In this document: piece by piece, positions 44,505-54,465 of the stretch
How the letters are laid out: each line of letters opens with the position of its first letter
Position numbering within the stretch: the stretch's first letter is position 1
Assembly: GCA_031277535.1 (NCBI GenBank)
Contig: JAITMD010000008.1
Span: 62,001 to 126,000, forward strand
Source: Flavobacteriaceae bacterium
GTDB taxonomy: Bacteria; Bacteroidota; Bacteroidia; Flavobacteriales; Flavobacteriaceae
Length of the DNA stretch: 64,000 bases
Direction of reading: 5' to 3'
Position numbers and translations under genes: made by a program
The notes under the pieces: model-generated
Told to the model about the DNA's origin: nothing
The model's input: only the letters and a program-made list of their open reading frames with translations
Database searches by the model: none

Positions 44505-46565
44505 ATGATACAAGAACCTAAAAGATATACTATTACAGCAGCATTGCCATACACGAATGGACCTATCCATATCGGGCATTTAGCTGGTGTATATGTACCT
44601 GCTGATATTTATGCAAGATTCTTGCGTTTGCAAGGAAAAGACGTAGCTTTTATATGTGGAAGTGATGAGCATGGAGTAGCTATTTCTATGAAAGCTAAAA
44701 AAGAAGGAATTACTCCTCAACAAGTAATTGATAAGTACAATGGAATTATCAAGCAGTCTTTTATGGATTTCGGTATTTCATTAGACAATTACTCACGTAC
44801 TTCGTCGTCTATTCACCATCAGACTGCTTCTGAGTTCTTCAAAAAACTTTACAATGAAGGTAAGTTCATCGAAGAAGTAACAGAACAATTATACGATGAG
44901 AAAGCTGATCAATTCTTAGCAGACCGCTTCGTGACTGGTACTTGTCCAAAGTGTGGTAACGAGGAAGCTTATGGAGACCAATGTGAGAAATGTGGTACTT
45001 CATTAAACGCTACAGATCTTATCAATCCTAAGTCAACAATCACAGGTACTAAACCAATCTTAAAGTCAACAAAGCACTGGTTCTTACCATTAGACCAATA
45101 CGATACATTCTTACGTGAATGGATCTTAGAAGGACACAAAAATGACTGGAAACCTAATGTATATGGACAAGTTAAGTCTTGGTTAGATGATGGACTTAAG
45201 CCTCGTGCTGTAACGCGTGACTTAGACTGGGGTATCCCTGTGCCAGTAGAAGGTGCAGAGGGTAAAGTTCTTTATGTATGGTTTGATGCTCCTATTGGAT
45301 ACATTTCATCTACAAAAGAATGGGCTCAGAGAGAAGGTAAAGACTGGGAGCCATACTGGAAATCAGATGACACAAAATTAGTACACTTCATTGGTAAAGA
45401 TAATATCGTGTTCCACTGTGTGATATTCCCTGCTATGTTGAAAGCAGAAGGAAGTTATATCCTACCGGATAACGTACCTGCTAATGAGTTCTTAAACTTA
45501 GAAGGAAACAAGCTTTCTACGTCTAAAAACTGGGCTGTATGGCTACACGAATACTTAGAGGATTTCCCTGGTAAACAAGATGTACTGCGTTATGCGTTGA
45601 CGTCTAATGCTCCTGAAACAAAAGATAATGACTTCACTTGGAAAGACTTCCAAGCTAGAAATAACAATGAGTTGGTAGCTATCTTTGGTAACTTCATTAA
45701 CCGTGTGGTGGTATTGACAAATAAATACTATGAAGGTGTAGTGCCTCAACCAAACGAGTTCTCTGATGTAGATATCGCTACATTGACTGAACTTAGAGCT
45801 TACCCTAGTGTAATCTCCAGTTCTGTAGATAGATATAGATTCAGAGAGGCATTGTCAGAAATGATGAATGTAGCTCGTTTAGGAAACAAATACTTAGCGG
45901 ATGAGGAACCTTGGAAACTAATCAAGGAGAACCCTGAAAGAGTGAAAACACAGATGTATGTAGCACTTCAGATAGCTGCTGCACTAAGTACATTGGCTGA
46001 GCCTTTCTTACCATTCACAGCTAATAAATTAAAGGATATTCTTAAGTTAACAACTCCTATTCAATGGGATACTATCGCTGAGGATAAAGTATTGTTACCT
46101 GCTGGACACACTATAGGACAAGCTGAGTTACTATTCGCGAAGATAGAAGACGAAGAGGTGCAAAAACAATTGGATCGTTTAGAAGCTTCTAAAAAAGCAA
46201 ATGCAGCAGCTGCAAGAGTAGTAGAACCTCAAAAGGAAACAGCTGTCTATGAAGACTTTGCTAAGTTAGACTTACGTGTAGGGACTATCGTAGAAGCTGA
46301 GAAAATGCCAAAAGCAAACAAACTATTGATATTAAAAGTAGACACAGGTATGGATGTGCGTACAATCGTATCAGGTATCGCTGAACACTTCAAACCAGAA
46401 GACATCATCGGTAAACGCGTGACTGTGTTAGCGAACCTTGCTCCTCGTGCACTTAGAGGTGTAGAGAGTCAAGGAATGATACTAATGACAGAAGACCAAG
46501 ATGGCAAGTTAGTATTCGTGAATCCAGACGAACAAAACGTAAAAAACGGAGCAACTATCAATTAG
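44505..46565 (+). CDS. metG: Methionyl-tRNA synthetase
   Basis: Charges tRNA-Met with methionine. The 686-residue class I enzyme has the HIGH motif (PIHIGHLAG) near the N-terminus. The zinc-knuckle insert has two CxxC pairs, CPKCG and CEKCG, and the KMSKS loop reads KLSTSKNW. An anticodon-binding helical domain follows. A C-terminal tRNA-binding OB domain (from about 580; [14 protein letters not shown]) mediates dimer formation in related enzymes. Length is typical for the long form. It is monocistronic with its own promoter box and terminator. Confidence 0.97.
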   Translation: MIQEPKRYTITAALPYTNGPIHIGHLAGVYVPADIYARFLRLQGKDVAFICGSDEHGVAISMKAKKEGITPQQVIDKYNGIIKQSFMDFGISLDNYSRTSSSIHHQTASEFFKKLYNEGKFIEEVTEQLYDEKADQFLADRFVTGTCPKCGNEEAYGDQCEKCGTSLNATDLINPKSTITGTKPILKSTKHWFLPLDQYDTFLREWILEGHKNDWKPNVYGQVKSWLDDGLKPRAVTRDLDWGIPVPVEGAEGKVLYVWFDAPIGYISSTKEWAQREGKDWEPYWKSDDTKLVHFIGKDNIVFHCVIFPAMLKAEGSYILPDNVPANEFLNLEGNKLSTSKNWAVWLHEYLEDFPGKQDVLRYALTSNAPETKDNDFTWKDFQARNNNELVAIFGNFINRVVVLTNKYYEGVVPQPNEFSDVDIATLTELRAYPSVISSSVDRYRFREALSEMMNVARLGNKYLADEEPWKLIKENPERVKTQMYVALQIAAALSTLAEPFLPFTANKLKDILKLTTPIQWDTIAEDKVLLPAGHTIGQAELLFAKIEDEEVQKQLDRLEASKKANAAAARVVEPQKETAVYEDFAKLDLRVGTIVEAEKMPKANKLLILKVDTGMDVRTIVSGIAEHFKPEDIIGKRVTVLANLAPRALRGVESQGMILMTEDQDGKLVFVNPDEQNVKNGATIN

Positions 46566-46585
46566 TTCTCAAATCTATAAAATTT

Positions 46586-46622
46586 AAAAGGCAGGCTTTA
46601 TACTAAAGTCTGCCTTTTTTAG
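46586..46622 (+). terminator. Terminator after metG
   Basis: A 15-base-pair stem with one G-U pair (46586-46600 with 46604-46618), loop TAC, then TT. Confidence 0.88.
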
Positions 46623-46707
46623 TATTCAAAACACTCCTTTTACATACGTTAATGCTCTGCATTTAACTTAATTTTACTTTTTCACAAAACATATTGTTAA
46701 TTCGAAT

Positions 46708-46715
46708 TATCTTTG
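46708..46715 (+). promoter_or_regulatory. Probable -7 box of tandem secreted protein genes
   Basis: TATCTTTG matches TAnnTTTG, 16 bases before the ATG at 46732. No -33 TTTG at normal spacing. Confidence 0.45.
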
Positions 46716-46731
46716 TTTTAAAAACAAACTA

Positions 46732-48186
46732 ATGTCACTTTATCATCGTCTATTTTTATTATGTTTATGCATGTTTTCTATGTCGTTACATGCACAGCAA
46801 GATCATATCACAATTCCAGTAAGTCTTACAGATATAGAAAATATCTATCAATTCGAAGAGAATAACAAGCATTGGCTTTTACTTTTAAATAATCAGGATA
46901 TACAAATTCTTCAATTAGATAAAGCTTTTGTTCTCGAGCATTCACTTACTTCTCCATTACTTATTAAAAACAAACATTTTACTTCTTTTACTTTTGATAA
47001 GGAAAACAACCCAACTTCTTATTGGCTTACTTCTAACAAAAAAGAATTAACAGCTTTTACTCATAACCTTAATAATGGTACTACATCCAGTGCTAAGAAC
47101 TATAACTTAAACGAAAAAGATGTAAAAGTAGTTGCTCACTTTGTTCAAGATAATTCTTTCTACATTATACAAGCAACTAAAGACTCAAGCATACTTAAAA
47201 TACTTCAATTTGATTCTGATTTAAATATAGTCTCACAAAGTATTGCTAACTTCTCAGCAAATACTTTTTACAATAAACACAATACTCCTTGTACTTTATA
47301 TGAGGCTTTAAATGAAGTAATTATTGGACAAGAATCTTCTCAATTAATCTCTTTCGATTGGAATACTCCAACAACGTTAGTAAGAGCCTCTACAAAAAGG
47401 AAGTTATATATTAAAGAAAATATGCTCTATATCACTTTAGATAATTCTGATAGGAGAACTTCAATATTAACTTTCAATCTAAAGAATAAACAAAGTAGTT
47501 ATGCTATTTACAACCAAGATTATGATAGAACTGAATCTGTTTCATTTTCATCTAATTCCTTTCTATTTGATGACAAATTAATACAAGCATGCTTCTCAAG
47601 AGGATTTATAAATATTGTGATAAGAGACAAAGAAGGAAATACAATCAAACAGTATAAGATTACTAAAAATAAAGATATTGATTTTATCACAGGTGATATT
47701 TATGAAAGAATAGACCATAAGCTCAATAGAGATAAATTAAAACCAATTGAAAAAACAAATAAATTCTTAAGACTCACTTATGAATCATTTGCTAAAGGGA
47801 TATCAGCATATCCAACAGCAGAAGGCTATATAGTAAATTTTGGAGGCGTAAATACAACAGCACAGCAAAAAAAGCAACTTTATGGAGCTGCTGTTGGTGG
47901 TGTATTAAGTAGTCTTGCTGTAGAATTAATATTCTCCCCTGGCCAGAATAACATCTTTAACGAATATTTTAATTCTTCAGTATATATTGCGTCAAGTGCG
48001 TTAGATTATGAATTAAATCCAATACCAACTGGAACGATTCCACAAAACAAAATAGACGAAATTAGAGAATCTAATAAATATGACATTTATAATCCTAAAT
48101 ATAAGTTACTCTTTAAAAAAGGAGAAAACTACTACTTAGGGAGTTACGAAAAAGATAGTTCAACTTTGAAAATTATCTTATTATAA
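46732..48186 (+). CDS. Secreted protein, first of a tandem paralogous pair
   Basis: Unrecognised family. The 484-residue precursor has a signal peptide (about 1-21, cleavage near SLHAQ). The mature part has repeated beta-strand units. Shared with the next gene are SxKRKLYIKENMLYITLDNS, NSFLFDDKLIQACFSR and a small-residue helix YGAAVGGVLSSLAV near residue 385. The next gene follows after 31 bases and aligns over its whole length, so the pair arose by duplication. It is probably periplasmic or outer-membrane. The small-residue helix could insert in a membrane. Confidence 0.7.
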   Translation: MSLYHRLFLLCLCMFSMSLHAQQDHITIPVSLTDIENIYQFEENNKHWLLLLNNQDIQILQLDKAFVLEHSLTSPLLIKNKHFTSFTFDKENNPTSYWLTSNKKELTAFTHNLNNGTTSSAKNYNLNEKDVKVVAHFVQDNSFYIIQATKDSSILKILQFDSDLNIVSQSIANFSANTFYNKHNTPCTLYEALNEVIIGQESSQLISFDWNTPTTLVRASTKRKLYIKENMLYITLDNSDRRTSILTFNLKNKQSSYAIYNQDYDRTESVSFSSNSFLFDDKLIQACFSRGFINIVIRDKEGNTIKQYKITKNKDIDFITGDIYERIDHKLNRDKLKPIEKTNKFLRLTYESFAKGISAYPTAEGYIVNFGGVNTTAQQKKQLYGAAVGGVLSSLAVELIFSPGQNNIFNEYFNSSVYIASSALDYELNPIPTGTIPQNKIDEIRESNKYDIYNPKYKLLFKKGENYYLGSYEKDSSTLKIILL

Positions 48187-48217
48187 AAACAAACCTTGCA
48201 AATTAAAAACAATCACT

Positions 48218-49678
48218 ATGAATATACCAGTAATAAAACTATTCTTCTTCTTTACACTATTATTTTGTCAAGGAATAAATGCACAAACAACACTAACGAA
48301 TATTCCATTAGAAAGTAACATAATAAAAAAGTCTTATGAAGTTGAAACAAAAGACGGTGCATATCTTTTTTTAATTAATGATAATAGTGTACATGTTTCC
48401 AAATTAAGTAATGAATTATCTTTAAGTACAAATTTCTCAATAAAATATGACAACAAATACTTAGTATTATTAGGACACACCTTAGATTCGATAGGAAATC
48501 CAACCCTATATTGGTTAACACAAAATAATAAGGAACTTATCACACAAAACTATGATATAAATAAGGAAATAGTTAGTAAAACTAATAAAGTTCCACTTGC
48601 ATTGGACAAAGAAAAAATTATTGCTAAGTATACTTATAACAACCAGTTTTTCTTACTTACAACTATAAAGAACACTAATTCACTTCACTTAATAAAGTTC
48701 AATTCTTTTGCTCAACAAATTGATAATGCGCAAATAAATCTGGATCAAAACAAATTTTACAACCAATACAATGAAGTAGTAACATTATATGATTCATTTC
48801 GAGAAAGCCCTGCATTTTATGTAAAAAAAATAGATGAAAAAACACCTACAACAATATCTGCTGTATCAAGTAAAAGAAAACTCTATCTAAGAGATAATAT
48901 GATTTACATTACTTTAGATAATTCTTCCCATCAAACAATAATAATTGGTTTAGATTTTTTAACTAAACAAGGCTATAGTACAAGTGTTTCACAAGGAAAA
49001 AACATAGATAATTATGACTACGATTTCCTAACAACAAATTCGTTCTTATTTGAAGATAAAATGTTACAAACACGCTTTTCAAGAGAATCGCTAAACATAG
49101 ACATAAAAGATTTAGATGGTAAATTACTAAAAAACTATGCATTAAATCGAGATAAAGACTTAACTTTTGTCAATGGTAAGGTTTTACAAAGCAATTCGGA
49201 CAATGAAGCTAAAGCTAAAGAATTACTTAAAACCAATCAAGTAATCAATCGTATATCAGCATCAAAATATTCAGGAGCTACAATTTTTCCTTATAATAGC
49301 AAATATATCGTTTGCTATGGAGGAGTTACCCCTTTACAAGATGCAAGTACAAATGCAATAATGTATGGTGGTATGGCAGGAGGACTTATTGGAGGGCTTG
49401 TAGGTGCAGCTATTGGTTCTGCCTTTGACTCCAATTTAACTGATAATCTAAATGAATACAATAATAACAAAGTAATTTTAGCCTATAGTATACTTGATAA
49501 AGATTTTAATCATGATACACAAGAAGTATTACCAGAAGACAAGCAAAAAAAGATTAGAGAATTTGTAGAGGCATCTACAACTAAGATTACTTATACTATG
49601 CTATTTCAACATAAAAACAAATATCACTTAGGAACATTAGAAAAAAACAGCAAACAATTTAATATAATAGCTTTTTAA
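48218..49678 (+). CDS. Secreted protein, second of a tandem paralogous pair
   Basis: Unrecognised family. The 486-residue precursor has a signal peptide (about 1-22, cleavage near GINAQ). It matches the preceding gene in order and spacing: SSKRKLYLRDNMIYITLDNS, NSFLFEDKMLQTRFSR. In place of the partial helix it has a full glycine zipper, GGMAGGLIGGLVGAAIGSAF, near residue 390. Glycine zippers insert in or cross membranes in many small envelope proteins. The N-terminal thirds differ most. A perfect palindrome lies 10 bases after the stop. Confidence 0.7.
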   Translation: MNIPVIKLFFFFTLLFCQGINAQTTLTNIPLESNIIKKSYEVETKDGAYLFLINDNSVHVSKLSNELSLSTNFSIKYDNKYLVLLGHTLDSIGNPTLYWLTQNNKELITQNYDINKEIVSKTNKVPLALDKEKIIAKYTYNNQFFLLTTIKNTNSLHLIKFNSFAQQIDNAQINLDQNKFYNQYNEVVTLYDSFRESPAFYVKKIDEKTPTTISAVSSKRKLYLRDNMIYITLDNSSHQTIIIGLDFLTKQGYSTSVSQGKNIDNYDYDFLTTNSFLFEDKMLQTRFSRESLNIDIKDLDGKLLKNYALNRDKDLTFVNGKVLQSNSDNEAKAKELLKTNQVINRISASKYSGATIFPYNSKYIVCYGGVTPLQDASTNAIMYGGMAGGLIGGLVGAAIGSAFDSNLTDNLNEYNNNKVILAYSILDKDFNHDTQEVLPEDKQKKIREFVEASTTKITYTMLFQHKNKYHLGTLEKNSKQFNIIAF

Positions 49679-49688
49679 AAAAATCATT

Positions 49689-49718
49689 AGTAACTTACAT
49701 ATTAATATGTAAGTTACT
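49689..49718 (+). terminator. Perfect 30-base palindrome, possible terminator
   Basis: AGTAACTTACATATT followed directly by its exact complement. As RNA it can form a 13-base-pair stem with a 4-base loop. The trailing GTAATTTATT has only a weak T tract, so it may end the tandem-pair transcript or bind a dimeric protein. Confidence 0.55.
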
Positions 49719-49764
49719 GTAATTTATTACAATAATATAAAAAGGCTACTAAAACTATTTTACT

Positions 49765-50472
49765 GTGTACAAATACATTCGATATATATTTGCTTTTATA
49801 GTAGGTCTAATACTTTACTTCTCTTTAAAAGATTCTAAAGAGCTATTGTATGCTGGATATAAAGAATTTTTATCTGCTGACTCTACTATTCCACACTCCA
49901 TTATTGCTTTTGCTACTTATGAAAAAATTCCAGCCCAAGTAACTTATAGAGGAACAGATACAAAGTCTGAAACTTATTACAGACCTGACCATAGTATTAT
50001 TCAGTTACAAACTCCAGATCAAAAAACAATACAATATACAACTGAATATGATAGTTACAATTTTTATAATCAAGGTGAAACTGTCAATTTATATATTAAT
50101 AAACAAACAGGTGAAACGTATATTTATGACACTAATAAACAAGTTGATGTACTAATTCAACTCGGAGCTTTACAATTTATATTTATCTTATTTGGTCGAA
50201 TAACCATGGTATTTCAAGGAGTGTTAAAAGTTTATACAGTTGTAGGTTTTCAATACGTTATTAGGTTATTTACTTTTTCCTGGTTATTCATTCAAGGCCT
50301 CTATACTAATATTATTATATACAACAATAATCCAACTAACGAAAATATACCAATACACCTGATCTCAATTGTTGTCGCAATTTTCTATCTGGTTTATATC
50401 ATAAGGCTAATTGTCTATTACAGAGAAGCCAAAGAAAAACAAATGAAAAGAACCTTACAAAGTTCTTCATAA
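49765..50472 (+). CDS. Membrane protein with DUF3592-like loop, unknown
   Basis: Unrecognised 235-residue protein. One N-terminal helix (about 5-20) is followed by about 100 soluble residues of beta character (AQVTYRGTDTKSETYYRP ... GETVNLYINKQTGETYIYD), then three helices and a basic tail. The soluble loop resembles DUF3592, as in the gene at 30211. It must start at GTG 49765, since no internal Met precedes the first helix. It converges with the aldo/keto reductase gene; only 10 bases separate the stops. Confidence 0.65.
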   Translation: MYKYIRYIFAFIVGLILYFSLKDSKELLYAGYKEFLSADSTIPHSIIAFATYEKIPAQVTYRGTDTKSETYYRPDHSIIQLQTPDQKTIQYTTEYDSYNFYNQGETVNLYINKQTGETYIYDTNKQVDVLIQLGALQFIFILFGRITMVFQGVLKVYTVVGFQYVIRLFTFSWLFIQGLYTNIIIYNNNPTNENIPIHLISIVVAIFYLVYIIRLIVYYREAKEKQMKRTLQSSS

Positions 50473-50482
50473 CTGATTAAAT

Positions 50483-51433
50483 CTATACTGCACTTACTTG
50501 GTTTAATAATATAATATCTTCTTCTGTTAATTCTAATTTCACTGAATGAAGTAAGTCTGTTAACTGTTCCAAAGACGTCGCACTTACGGTAGGTACAATT
50601 CTATTTTTTTGAAACAATTGCCATGCAATCGCTACTTCACTACAAGGTGCATTATACTTACAAGCTACTTCTTTCAAACTTTTCAAAATCCTTAATCCGC
50701 GCTCAGTGAAATAATGTTTCAACATTTCTTGACGAGGAATACCATAAGTATCCTCAATAGAAGCATACTTCCCAGTAAGAAATCCGCTTGCCAAAGCAAA
50801 ATAGCTCATTACAGCTACGTTCTCTTCTTCAACTAAAGGAATATACTCCTCTTCAAATTGAACACGATCAAAAAGATTATACAATGGTTGTATCACGTCA
50901 TACTTTTGCCATCCATTACCTATTGCAATACTATTACTTTCCTTTATACACATAGCGCTCAAATTAGACGCTCCTAAATAACGTACTTTCCCGGCTTTAA
51001 TCAATTCTTGATACACTTGTATTGTCTCCTCTAATGAAGTGTTCAAATCATCATGATGAGAAAAATACAAATCAATATAATCTGTTTGTAGTCGACGTAA
51101 TGAAGCATCTACACCACTAATTATCTGTTCTCTGGACAATCCTCTTTCTACATCCTTCATACTCCCTCCTACTTTTGTAGATAATATAATTTCATGTCGC
51201 TTCTTTGTTTTTTTGAACCACTTTCCTATAATACTCTCTGATTCTCCTCCAGCATTACCACTTACCCAATGTGAATAATTATTAGCTGTATCTATAAAGG
51301 TCAATCCTTTATCAAACATCTCATCTAACAATGCAAACGATTCCTTTTCTTGTACTGTCCATCCAAACACATTACCTCCAAATGCAATAGAAGATACTTT
51401 GAGTTCAGTATTTCCTAATTTATAATAATTCAT
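50483..51433 (-). CDS. Aldo/keto reductase
   Basis: An NADPH-dependent (beta/alpha)8 oxidoreductase of 316 residues. The catalytic tetrad is visible: Asp48 and Tyr53 (FIDTANNYSHW), Lys87 (LSTKVGG) and His126 (YFSHHDD). The start KLGNTELKVSSIAFGGNVFGW is typical of the AKR11/AKR12-like general stress group. The physiological substrate is unknown. It has its own promoter box and is not in an operon. Confidence 0.93.
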   Translation of the reverse strand: MNYYKLGNTELKVSSIAFGGNVFGWTVQEKESFALLDEMFDKGLTFIDTANNYSHWVSGNAGGESESIIGKWFKKTKKRHEIILSTKVGGSMKDVERGLSREQIISGVDASLRRLQTDYIDLYFSHHDDLNTSLEETIQVYQELIKAGKVRYLGASNLSAMCIKESNSIAIGNGWQKYDVIQPLYNLFDRVQFEEEYIPLVEEENVAVMSYFALASGFLTGKYASIEDTYGIPRQEMLKHYFTERGLRILKSLKEVACKYNAPCSEVAIAWQLFQKNRIVPTVSATSLEQLTDLLHSVKLELTEEDIILLNQVSAV

Positions 51434-51473
51434 ATTTATCTAATTTCTTATTGAATCTATCACCAATAATACA

Positions 51474-51481
51474 CAAAAATA
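51474..51481 (-). promoter_or_regulatory. Probable -7 box of aldo/keto reductase gene
   Basis: TATTTTTG on the minus strand matches TAnnTTTG and predicts a leader of about 33 bases. The -33 box is not clear. Confidence 0.45.
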
Positions 51482-51493
51482 CTATCAACAACC

Positions 51494-51526
51494 AAAAGAA
51501 AAGGCTGTCCTTTTGAGACAGCCTTT
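51494..51526 (-). terminator. Terminator after TonB-dependent receptor
   Basis: A perfect 10-base-pair stem (51500-51509 with 51517-51526), followed on the minus strand by TTCTTTT. It separates the receptor gene from the promoter of the aldo/keto reductase. Confidence 0.82.
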
Positions 51527-51545
51527 CTATTATATTTACTTACTT

Positions 51546-54359
51546 TTAGAAGTTATATCTTAAAGTAACATTCCATGTTCTTCCAGCACCAAACCAAACT
51601 TGGTTACCAGTATCAACACCTTTCCAAGTCTTTCCTGTAGCTTTTGAATCACCAGCGCGATAAGAGCTATTAGATTCAGCAATGTAAATTGTATCAAATA
51701 CGTTGTTAACATTTGCTCTAACAACAACAGAACTTTTCTTTTCTTTACCAACTTTCATTGTATAAGTCATTCCTAAATCAAACAAATTAAAACTTGGTAA
51801 TTCAATAGGTCCTGCATAATTAGTACTTGAAGCAGAAATCACATCAATTTTAGAATATAATCTATCTACAAATCTGTAAGTCCCATCAAATTTTAAACCT
51901 GTAACTACTTCATAATCCAAACCTAAACTTGCAGTTAATTGAGGAGCATCACCTACTTTAGAATCTTTCAAATATAAATCTTTCACAAGCGGATTATTAG
52001 TAGAAGGATCTATAATAACCTCATTTGTATCTTGATCTAATAGAACTGCATTCTTAACATCTTTTGTATAATTCCAATCTCCATAAGAGAATGACCCATT
52101 AATTGTCAATTTATCAATAGGGCGTGAATTAAAATCAAACTCTATTCCTTTATGCAATTGAGCTAAACCATTCAACTGAACATTTACATTATCTCTTTGT
52201 CCAGGAGTCCCTTTAAGTGGATTTGCAACGCTTTTACGTTCAATTCTATCTTCCCAAGATGTTCTGTATAAGTTAACATTTGCATTAAAGAATGTAGAAC
52301 GGAATCCATAACCTAATTCAACACCAAAGATTTTTTCATTCATTAAATCTGGGTTCAACTGATTAGTATTATTAATATAAACACCGTTAAAGAAAGGCTG
52401 TTTAGAATAATAACCAGCATTACCAAATACATTATGATGTTCATTAATATTATAATTTACCCCCCCTTTAACATTTCCTCCTAATAAACTTTTCCAAGAA
52501 GTTGTAGCCTGCTGTTTCCATTCTGCCAAAGGTTTTCCAAAATTATCTAAAGTTCTACCATCTTGAACAAAGTTATCTACACGTTGAAAATCTTGGTTAG
52601 AAATAGCTCCTTGAATAAATGCAGTAAAGTTATTTTTAGAGTACTCAAACTGTGTAAATGCACCATACCAACGTACATTACCATCATTGTTATATTTTAC
52701 ATCTCCTACATTATTCTTATCAGCCCAAGGGTTATAACTAACTTTAGATCCATAAGTATTTGTTACAATGTAACCATTCTTATCATAATTAAGATTACCT
52801 GTTTCTTTATAACCTGAAGCACCTAATAAATCAGAAACATTATTAAAGTGATATCCTTTATAAGTACGAGCATCAACTCCAATATCCCAAGTAAAGTTTT
52901 CACTTAACTTTTTATTTAAGTTAATTACTGTTCCATACCAGTTATGAGAGTTAACAGAGTTTAATTTTGTAATACCACTATTATTGTCATTAATAGACCC
53001 ATTTCTAATAGGTCCTCCAAATGGGTTCGCTATTCCTTGATTATACGTTACAAAATCATCAACACGCAATTGACCATCAGTTCCTAATACACCATCAGCA
53101 TATTTTGTAATATCTTTTCCGTCTTTATCTTTTCCAACAACAACTCTACCATTCATACTTGCTCCTCCTCCACGGCCCCAAGAACCATAAACAACAGCAC
53201 CTAACTTAGTAGTTTCATTAATTTGCCAATCATAGTTTAAAGACATTACTGGTTTGTGATAATAGTTTTCTTTACCATTATACATTCTTCCATTTAAATA
53301 TCCCCAATCTTTATTATAACGAATATTTGGATCACCATCATTTCCTTGTGCAATTGATTCTGCTATTGAAGTATAAGTAGAACGTTGTCCATGTGTTTGA
53401 GGAGCTCCTGTAAATGTAAATTGTAGATTATGTTTAGCATCTTTTGAACGGTATCCTAATCCTACGAAATAATTACTTGCCTCAAAATTTGTACCTTGAA
53501 CATAACCATTTCCTCTATTATAACTCATCAACACAGATGCTGAAAAACCATTTTCTAATATTCCTGTATTGTAAGATGCTGACCCCTTAAAAAAGCTATC
53601 ATTCCCAACACCTGCAGAAATAGACCCTCCTTGTCTTGCATCAGCTGTACGAGTCAAAATATTGATAGTACCTCCGATAGAAGATATTGCTAATTTAGAA
53701 GATCCTAATCCACGTTGAACTTGCATAGCAGATGTTACATCTGATAAACCAGCCCAATTTGACCAATATACAGCAGAAGTTTCCATATCGTTAATTGGCA
53801 TACCATTAACCATTACTGCAATGTTCTTTTGATCAAATCCACGAATATTAATACGAGAATCTCCAAATCCACCCCCTGATTTAGTAGCATATACTGATGG
53901 AGTAGTGTTTAATAATTCAGGAAATTCTTGAGAACCAAGTTTTTCTTGAATTTGAGCAGCTTTAATTGTAGATACTGCTACTGGAGTTTTACGATCTTTA
54001 GCAACGTCAGCAACACCCATAATTACGATGTCATCTAACATTCCTTCGTCAGCACTTAAAACAATCTTTCCTAAATCAGCAATTTTATTTGCTCCAATTG
54101 TAAAAGCGATTGTTTTAGTTTGGTAGCCTACAAAAGAAACTTCTACAGTTCCTTTGTCGCCACTCACCTTTAATTCGAACTCTCCATTGCGTCCTGTTGA
54201 AACACCATTTTGAGTTCCTTTCAATACTACAGTTGCACCAGGTAATCCCATTTGGAATTCTCCATCAACCACAGTACCAACAACTTTGTTTTGTGAAAAT
54301 GCAGATGTTGCGGCAAAAATCATTACCAATGCGAACATCCAGTTCTTCAAGTTTTTCAT
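51546..54359 (-). CDS. TonB-dependent outer-membrane receptor
   Basis: Imports an unidentified ligand across the outer membrane using TonB energy. The 937-residue precursor has a signal peptide (about 1-22, FSQ) and a carboxypeptidase-regulatory-like domain (about 24-95; VVGTVVDGEFQMGLPGATVV). It then has a plug (about 120-235; DSRINIRGFDQKNIAVMVNG) and a 22-strand-type barrel ending TWNVTLRYNF. No SusD-like gene is adjacent, so a SusC polysaccharide role is not supported. A siderophore, metal or vitamin ligand is more likely. The ATG at 54413 is in frame but upstream of the promoter box; the ATG at 54359 is preferred. Confidence 0.93.
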   Translation of the reverse strand: MKNLKNWMFALVMIFAATSAFSQNKVVGTVVDGEFQMGLPGATVVLKGTQNGVSTGRNGEFELKVSGDKGTVEVSFVGYQTKTIAFTIGANKIADLGKIVLSADEGMLDDIVIMGVADVAKDRKTPVAVSTIKAAQIQEKLGSQEFPELLNTTPSVYATKSGGGFGDSRINIRGFDQKNIAVMVNGMPINDMETSAVYWSNWAGLSDVTSAMQVQRGLGSSKLAISSIGGTINILTRTADARQGGSISAGVGNDSFFKGSASYNTGILENGFSASVLMSYNRGNGYVQGTNFEASNYFVGLGYRSKDAKHNLQFTFTGAPQTHGQRSTYTSIAESIAQGNDGDPNIRYNKDWGYLNGRMYNGKENYYHKPVMSLNYDWQINETTKLGAVVYGSWGRGGGASMNGRVVVGKDKDGKDITKYADGVLGTDGQLRVDDFVTYNQGIANPFGGPIRNGSINDNNSGITKLNSVNSHNWYGTVINLNKKLSENFTWDIGVDARTYKGYHFNNVSDLLGASGYKETGNLNYDKNGYIVTNTYGSKVSYNPWADKNNVGDVKYNNDGNVRWYGAFTQFEYSKNNFTAFIQGAISNQDFQRVDNFVQDGRTLDNFGKPLAEWKQQATTSWKSLLGGNVKGGVNYNINEHHNVFGNAGYYSKQPFFNGVYINNTNQLNPDLMNEKIFGVELGYGFRSTFFNANVNLYRTSWEDRIERKSVANPLKGTPGQRDNVNVQLNGLAQLHKGIEFDFNSRPIDKLTINGSFSYGDWNYTKDVKNAVLLDQDTNEVIIDPSTNNPLVKDLYLKDSKVGDAPQLTASLGLDYEVVTGLKFDGTYRFVDRLYSKIDVISASSTNYAGPIELPSFNLFDLGMTYTMKVGKEKKSSVVVRANVNNVFDTIYIAESNSSYRAGDSKATGKTWKGVDTGNQVWFGAGRTWNVTLRYNF

Positions 54360-54392
54360 TTTGTAAGTGTAAGTGATAAATATTTTTCGCAA

Positions 54393-54400
54393 CAAATGTA
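54393..54400 (-). promoter_or_regulatory. Probable -7 box of TonB receptor gene
   Basis: TACATTTG on the minus strand matches TAnnTTTG. It lies within the longer open frame, which supports the ATG at 54359 with a leader of about 27 bases. Confidence 0.5.
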
Positions 54401-54465
54401 CAAAAACAAACATATTGAATGTTATGCGAATATTAAATTTAACTTTTACACCAAAATACGATTAA

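Noticed and set aside
51546..54359. SusC-type polysaccharide uptake receptor.
   Set aside because: The carboxypeptidase-like and plug domains fit, but there is no SusD-like lipoprotein gene or glycan enzyme nearby.
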